From Acidobacteria subdivision 2 bacterium RH1 MAG20 (GTDB lineage Bacteria; Acidobacteriota; Terriglobia; Terriglobales; Acidobacteriaceae), in NCBI GenBank assembly GCA_002197545.1, contig NFUO01000002.1:1-53622 (forward strand): a DNA stretch of 53,622 bases, read 5' to 3'. Made by a program: the position numbers and the translations under genes. The notes below the pieces were generated by a model. The model saw only the letters and a list, made by a program, of their open reading frames with translations. It was not told the origin of the DNA and did no database searches. Shown piece by piece: positions 49,122 to 53,622 of this stretch; within the stretch, counting starts at the first letter, position 1, and each line of letters begins with the position of its first letter.

Positions 49122-51560
49122 TCATCCGTCGCAGCGCAGCGCCTTGATGGGATCAACGTTCGCGGCACGACGAGAAGGAACCCAGCACGCGAACAACGCC
49201 ACACCAAGCAGCGCCAGAGGAACCGCGGTGAAGGTTGCAGCATCGTGAGGCTGGACTCCGTAAAGAATGCTGGTCGCGAATTTGGATATCGCGAAAGCAA
49301 CAGGCAGCCCGATGGCTACCGCCACAAAGGTAAGTCGCATTCCCTGTCCGACGATGAGGCGCTGGACCTCGGCGATCTGCGCGCCTAGCGCCATGCGGAT
49401 GCCGATCTCCTGCGTTCTGCGGCTAACAGAGTAGCTCATGACACCGTAGAGACCGATGGAGGCGAGCAGAAGGCCGGAGATGCCGAAGATGCCGAAGAGC
49501 GTGGCGGCCAGGCGAGGCAGGAAGAGGGCGTCGTCGAGGTGTTCTTCGATGGTTTTAGCGTTGTAGATGGCGAGCGTCGGGTCCATGTTGTGGATCTCCT
49601 GACGGACGGCGGCGGCTACGGCGGCGGAGTCGCCTGCGGTGTGGACGAGGACGGTGTAGCCCATGAAGGCTGGATCGCTGCTTACAGCCTGATCGAAGGA
49701 CCGGTAGAGGGCGGGGCGGAGATCTTCGCCGATAGTGCGGGATTTGACGTTCTTGACGATGCCTATGACTTCGTAAGTTACACCTCCGCCGGTGACCTGC
49801 TGGCCGATGGGGTTCTCCTTGCCGAACAGACGTGTGGCGAAGGACTCACTGATGATGGCGACCCGTGTTCCGGTAGGGTTCTCGTGACCGAGATCGCGTC
49901 CGGCGACGCGGGGGATGCCCATGGTCTCGAAGTAGCCGGGGGTGGCCATGTAGAGCTCGGCTGAGGGAATGGTCTTGTCTTTGCGGCCTACGATGGCGAA
50001 GCCGTCGCTGCGATTGCCTCCGGAGAGTGGAGGGGTGTCGGTGATGGCGGCGGAGGCGACGCCGGGGATGGCGGCTATGCGGTCACGGAGTTGGTTGAGG
50101 AACTGCACGGTGTGTTCGGCGGTGTAGCCGTTGAGGGACGGGTCGACGGACATCATGAGGATGCCGTGGGAGCGGAAGCCGATATCAATGCGGGAGGCGT
50201 TGGTCATGCTGCGCAGGAAGAGGCCGGTGGCGCAGAGCAGGACGACGGACATGGCGATCTGGGAGACGACGAGGATGTTGCGCAGGCTGAAGCGGCGGCC
50301 GGGACGGGCGAGTGCGTCCTCGCCTTTGAGGGCGTTGGCGACGATGGGACGGGAGGCGGCCCAGGCGGGGACGAAGCCGCAGAGGAGTCCGCTGACTACG
50401 CTGATGACGAAGGTGTAAGTGAGTACACGCCAGTCGAGGCCTACGCTAATGTCGAGCGGGACGGGGGCGGGGACGTGGAAGCTGGAGAGGGCGTGGGTGG
50501 CCCAGAGGGAGAGCAGGGCGCCGAAGATGCCTCCGCCGAGGGAGAGCAGGAGGCTCTCGATGAGGGTCTGGCGCAGGAGTTGTGCGCGGGTGGCGCCGAG
50601 TGCGAGGCGAATGGCCATCTCGCGCTGGCGGTCGGAGGCGCGGGCGAGCAGGAGGTTGGCTACGTTGGCGCAGGCGATGCAGAGGACCAGCAGTGCTACG
50701 ACTGCGAGCATGGCGAGAAACATTTTGACGGAGGCGGCTTCGCGCGGGGGCAGGGAGCCGGCCTGCTGCAAGGGAAAGGTGATGCCTTTGTCGGTCTTGG
50801 GGTAGGAGGCGCCGAAGCGTTTGGCGATCGTGCTGAGCTCGGCGCCGGCCTGGGTTTTCGTGACGCGGGGGGCGAGGCGGCCGATCACGGCGATCCAGTG
50901 GAAGTCGCGGCCGTCGTGGTGGGGCAGGGTGTCGGTGAGTTGATCGATGTTGCCGAGGGGGACCCAGAACTGGGTGTAGAGGATCTGGTCGATGCTATGG
51001 AATGCGGAGGTGGCGACTCCGACTACGGTGAAGGGGTGGCCGGAGACTATGATGGGCTTTCCGACGATGGCGGGGTCGCCGTTGAAGCGTCGCTGCCAGA
51101 GGTTATAACCGATGACGACGACGGGGCTATGTTCTTCGGTGTCGTTGAAGCCGCGACCCATAACCATTGGGAGCTGAGCGACGCTGAAGAAGTTAGCGGT
51201 AGTGGCCTGGCCGAAGACCCGCTCGGGTTCGCCTTTACCGCTTCCTCCGATGGAGGCGGGGAGGAGCTCGTAGTATGCGGCGAGGCCGGAGAAGGACTTG
51301 GCCTGGTCGCGCAGGTCTTCGTATTGAGGTGTGGATAAGCGGTTACAGCATTGCTCGCCCTCCGGGATGGAGTTGACGAGCATGAGGGTGGCGGGGTCGC
51401 CGACGGGAGCGGGGCGCAGGATGAAGCGGTTGACCATGGAGAAGATGGTGGCGTTGGCCGCTATACCGATGCCGATGGAGAGGATGACGGTAATGACGAG
51501 AACGGGGGCGCGGGAGAGCCGCCGGAGGTTGTAGGTGAGGTCCTGCTGCCAGGCTGCCAT
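49122..51560 (-). CDS. MacB/FtsX-type orphan permease (ADOP family)
   Basis: An 812-residue membrane protein with a short cytoplasmic start (DLTYNLRRLSRAPVLVITVILSIGIGIAANATIFSMVN), two periplasmic MacB-like core domains and two FtsX-type membrane blocks (first around 280-400, second around 680-800). This is the duplicated layout of the acidobacterial orphan permeases, which carry no ATPase. GVMSYSVSRRTQEIGIRMALGA and LLLARASDRQREMAIRLALGA are the two repeat hallmarks, and PSRRAANVDPIKALR the C-terminus. GAGGAA precedes the ATG. No ABC ATPase gene is next to it, so a partner must be elsewhere if it has one. Confidence 0.95.
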   Translation of the reverse strand: MAAWQQDLTYNLRRLSRAPVLVITVILSIGIGIAANATIFSMVNRFILRPAPVGDPATLMLVNSIPEGEQCCNRLSTPQYEDLRDQAKSFSGLAAYYELLPASIGGSGKGEPERVFGQATTANFFSVAQLPMVMGRGFNDTEEHSPVVVIGYNLWQRRFNGDPAIVGKPIIVSGHPFTVVGVATSAFHSIDQILYTQFWVPLGNIDQLTDTLPHHDGRDFHWIAVIGRLAPRVTKTQAGAELSTIAKRFGASYPKTDKGITFPLQQAGSLPPREAASVKMFLAMLAVVALLVLCIACANVANLLLARASDRQREMAIRLALGATRAQLLRQTLIESLLLSLGGGIFGALLSLWATHALSSFHVPAPVPLDISVGLDWRVLTYTFVISVVSGLLCGFVPAWAASRPIVANALKGEDALARPGRRFSLRNILVVSQIAMSVVLLCATGLFLRSMTNASRIDIGFRSHGILMMSVDPSLNGYTAEHTVQFLNQLRDRIAAIPGVASAAITDTPPLSGGNRSDGFAIVGRKDKTIPSAELYMATPGYFETMGIPRVAGRDLGHENPTGTRVAIISESFATRLFGKENPIGQQVTGGGVTYEVIGIVKNVKSRTIGEDLRPALYRSFDQAVSSDPAFMGYTVLVHTAGDSAAVAAAVRQEIHNMDPTLAIYNAKTIEEHLDDALFLPRLAATLFGIFGISGLLLASIGLYGVMSYSVSRRTQEIGIRMALGAQIAEVQRLIVGQGMRLTFVAVAIGLPVAFAISKFATSILYGVQPHDAATFTAVPLALLGVALFACWVPSRRAANVDPIKALRCDG

Positions 51561-51707
51561 GGGATTTCCTCGCTTATCAGGCTATACGCACGACGCGATA
51601 TATTTGTTCGGCATAATCCAACTATTTTTCCAGCACCCCGCAAAAATGCCTCCCAGACTTCCTGCATCTCACTACACAACAACATTCACAGGAATCCCGG
51701 AGAAGAA

Positions 51708-52190
51708 ATGCCGACCAAAAACGCAAGCGCCGACGCTAAGACCGCTACCACCCGCAAACAGCTTATCGACGCGCTCAACGAAGACCTCGCCCGCGAGTTC
51801 CAGGCTGTGATCGCCTACGTCAACTACTCTCAGGTCCTGAAGGGAGCGGCGTACATGAACATCGCCGCCGAGCTGGCCGTCCACGCCACCGAAGAGCTGG
51901 CCCACGCCATCGTCATCGCCAATCAGATCGACTACCTTGACGGAATGCCGACCACCGTTCCCAAACCGGTCAAGACCTCCAAGAAGGCCACCGACATGCT
52001 CCGCTTCGATCTTGACAACGAGAACGAGACGATCCGCCAATATCGCCGCCGCGTCAAACAGTGCGACGAGCTAGGCGAATTCGCCACCGCCGAACATATC
52101 CGCGAAATTCTCCTTCAGGAGCAGGACCACCAGATCTCCCTCGCCACCGCGCTCGGCATCGACGTTCCCAATGTAGGCATCGCCGACTAA
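51708..52190 (+). CDS. Ferritin-like protein (bacterioferritin/DPS type)
   Basis: A 160-residue all-helical protein. LNEDLAREFQAVIAYVNYSQVLKG and ELAVHATEELAHAIVIANQIDYL provide the Glu and Glu-x2-His iron ligands of the first two helices, and TIRQYRRRVKQCDELGEFATAEHIREILLQEQDHQISL the second pair with its E...Q-D-H. This is a ferritin-like di-iron fold as in bacterioferritin; no conserved haem-binding Met was identified. It probably stores iron or protects against peroxide. The ATG at 51708 follows GGAGAAGAA. Confidence 0.88.
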   Translation: MPTKNASADAKTATTRKQLIDALNEDLAREFQAVIAYVNYSQVLKGAAYMNIAAELAVHATEELAHAIVIANQIDYLDGMPTTVPKPVKTSKKATDMLRFDLDNENETIRQYRRRVKQCDELGEFATAEHIREILLQEQDHQISLATALGIDVPNVGIAD

Positions 52191-52209
52191 TCGAATAGTG
52201 CAGCGCCAG

Positions 52210-53304
52210 CTATTGCCTCCGCGTGCCTGCCAGAGGGAGAGAGGCAAGCACGCGGAGGCTTCCCAGTTTAACGTCGGGTGAAAGGTAGTGGTCGCGGACT
52301 GGCTCGTTCTGTAGCAGGCCTGTGCTGAGATATTTCTTGTTATCGTCGCAGAACACCGTGGTCACAATAGAGTCGGAGCCCAGTTCGCGCTGAACAGTCA
52401 ACGCCGCCAGAAAGTTGCAGCCGGACGAGATTCCGACAGCCAGGCCAAGCGAGGCGGCCAGCTTCTGCGCCATCAGGATCGAGTCTCCATCCGAAACCGC
52501 GATCGGCCGGTCGAGCATGGCAAGGTCGACGATCGACGGAACGAACTCGTCAGAGATGCCTTGAATCCTATGGGTGCCGACCTTGCGTCCCGCCGATAAA
52601 ACGGGAGATTCCGCAGGCTCGACCGGGTGAACACGCGCCAGCGGATAGACCGAGCGCAGGTGTTGGCCCACCCCCATGATCGTGCCGCCCGTGCCGACTC
52701 CGGCGACGAATGCATCGGGGCGCAGATTTTCGATGCTTAATTGGCGCGTGAGTTCAACACCGGTGCCGAACTTGTGTGCGTCCACATTGGCCTGGTTGTC
52801 AAACTGCTGCGGAAGAAAGACATCATGGCGTGTTGCGGCCAGTTGCTCGACGATGCGCAGCGCGCCAACAAAACCCCCGGCTTCGCGGCTGACGGGAACC
52901 ACGGTGGCCCCATAGCTTCGGATAATGTCTACGCGTTCGCGGCTCATCCAGTCCGGCATATAGATTTCGACCCGATGCCCAAGCGCGGCGCCCAGCGCGG
53001 CAAAGGCAATGCCGGTGTTGCCGCTGGTGACCTCGATGATGGTATCCGTCTGTCGAATCAGGCCCTCGCGGTACGCGTGGTCAAGGATTGAGAGCGCCAT
53101 CCTGTCCTTGATGCTGCCCGTCAGGTTCATCTGCTCGCACTTTGCGAAGATGCGATGGGAAGCGCCTTGATAGGTAAAACATATCTCGAGCAGAGGCGTA
53201 TTGCCGATAAGGGCGGAGAGTTTATCGAGCGTGCGTGTACAGTCTGTGGGTTCCATAGTGCGATTCTCAGAATAAACGTTGTTGTGACTGGCCTGGGAAC
53301 TCAT
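52210..53304 (-). CDS. Cysteine synthase family PLP enzyme
   Basis: A 364-residue fold type II PLP enzyme. IGNTPLLEI is the usual start; the PLP lysine is Lys66 in [20 protein letters not shown] binds the substrate carboxylate; [12 protein letters not shown] binds the phosphate; and [12 protein letters not shown] is the late pyridine-contacting serine. It thus makes cysteine from an activated serine, or a related beta-replacement product. Compared with CysK, the sequence N-P-x-G-S before the lysine reads N-L-T-G-S. The start overlaps no gene: the TAA of the next gene and this ATG abut (53307-53302). A second in-frame ATG is at 53256. Confidence 0.9.
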   Translation of the reverse strand: MSSQASHNNVYSENRTMEPTDCTRTLDKLSALIGNTPLLEICFTYQGASHRIFAKCEQMNLTGSIKDRMALSILDHAYREGLIRQTDTIIEVTSGNTGIAFAALGAALGHRVEIYMPDWMSRERVDIIRSYGATVVPVSREAGGFVGALRIVEQLAATRHDVFLPQQFDNQANVDAHKFGTGVELTRQLSIENLRPDAFVAGVGTGGTIMGVGQHLRSVYPLARVHPVEPAESPVLSAGRKVGTHRIQGISDEFVPSIVDLAMLDRPIAVSDGDSILMAQKLAASLGLAVGISSGCNFLAALTVQRELGSDSIVTTVFCDDNKKYLSTGLLQNEPVRDHYLSPDVKLGSLRVLASLPLAGTRRQ

Positions 53305-53622
53305 TTACTCTGGCTCGTCTGAAAGAGGAGCAGGAGAGAGGGGGTTACGCGTTTTGAATAATCTCAGAGCATATACAACCGCGCCTGCGACGAGTATGAA
53401 GCCTGCAGTCCTCATCTCCTTCAGAAAATCCGTCCTCGACAACAAGATAAAGACAAAGCCGCTCAAGGCAAGAATCACTGGCAGCGGATAAAGCGGCATA
53501 CGAAAGCCCCGCAGTTTGCGTTCGCGGCGATGCTTAGGCAGCAGGACCGCCAGCCCCTGAAGCAGAAACTGGAAGAGTATGCGGATCACAACCAGAGTCG
53601 TAATCACCTCCTGCAAGCGAAA
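53305..53622 (-). CDS. C-terminal part of an APC-type amino acid permease (cut by window edge)
   Basis: The frame is open to the last base of the window, so only the last 105 residues are seen. They include three hydrophobic segments (VVIRILFQFLLQGLAVLL, PLPVILALSGFVFILLS, AGFILVAGAVVYAL) with RRERKLRGFRMPLYPLP between, a usual ending of APC-family amino acid permeases. Its stop is directly followed by the cysteine synthase gene start, so the two are likely one transcript and the permease may carry an amino acid used there. Confidence 0.75.
   Translation of the reverse strand, partial: FRLQEVITTLVVIRILFQFLLQGLAVLLPKHRRERKLRGFRMPLYPLPVILALSGFVFILLSRTDFLKEMRTAGFILVAGAVVYALRLFKTRNPLSPAPLSDEPE

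Noticed and set aside
50091..51338. 415-residue open frame on the plus strand
   Set aside because: It lies wholly inside the orphan permease gene on the other strand, consists of Gly/Glu/Ala/Asp-rich text with no domain, and is the shadow of GC-rich codons.

Overview
This window looks like chromosomal DNA of an acidobacterium of the Terriglobus/Edaphobacter/Granulicella type. The basis is inference from gene families: a very large Oar-like TonB-dependent receptor with an N-terminal carboxypeptidase-regulatory-like domain, an ATPase-less MacB/FtsX permease of the acidobacterial duplicated orphan permease type, a PEP-CTERM protein, and several families of small intergenic hairpins. No rRNA, CRISPR array, phage or complete insertion sequence is visible. 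One tRNA gene is present.

Layout. 1-1.9 kb: the end of a broken IS1595-like transposase, an aldo/keto reductase, a degenerate stretch and tRNA-Ser(GCU). 1.9-4.3 kb: an APC permease, inorganic pyrophosphatase and a lone purS. 4.4-8.6 kb: a co-directional operon hemE-hemH-hemY followed by a PduO-type cobalamin adenosyltransferase. 8.6-10.2 kb: a secreted PHP/CehA-type phosphoesterase.

10.2-21.7 kb is all on the minus strand and reads as a catabolic locus centred on inositol: a secreted PI-PLC-like enzyme, the TonB-dependent receptor, an IolB/KduI-type isomerase, a myo-inositol oxygenase with all iron ligands, a LacI-family regulator, a GRP/DMT-type sugar transporter and a glycerate 2-kinase. 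Promoter-like sequences here share elements: a nearly identical TTGACA block precedes the receptor and the transporter, and a CG-centred 12-bp near-palindrome sits just after the -10 of the oxygenase gene. The inferred route is phospholipid or free inositol to glucuronate to a ketouronate to glycerate. The classical iolG/E/D genes are not in the window. This is the best candidate for a little-described system here.

21.8-25.8 kb: a BamD-like lipoprotein-assembly protein with a long Ala/Pro tail, rpe, and a shortened UvrC-like protein with an eroded nuclease signature. 26.1-30.2 kb: a PEP-CTERM protein and a tldE / small zinc-site protein / tldD cluster. 30.3-35.5 kb: a DUF1906-type protein, a YfiT-type DinB protein, a large unknown protein ending in a PD-(D/E)XK nuclease core, an FmdB-type zinc ribbon and a large unknown lipoprotein with a C-terminal membrane anchor. 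35.9-36.7 kb: a lower-GC methyltransferase. 36.9-42.5 kb: divergent gatB and mfd. 42.5-49.1 kb, all plus strand: a TonB C-terminal-domain protein, a DUF885 peptidase, an unknown protein, galU, an M20 peptidase and an Old Yellow Enzyme. 49.1-53.6 kb: the orphan permease, a ferritin-like protein, a cysteine synthase family protein and the end of an amino acid permease cut by the window edge.

Functional names come from motif reading alone; no database search was run. Start codons were moved from the longest open frame where a ribosome binding site, a signal peptide or a family N-terminus supported it.
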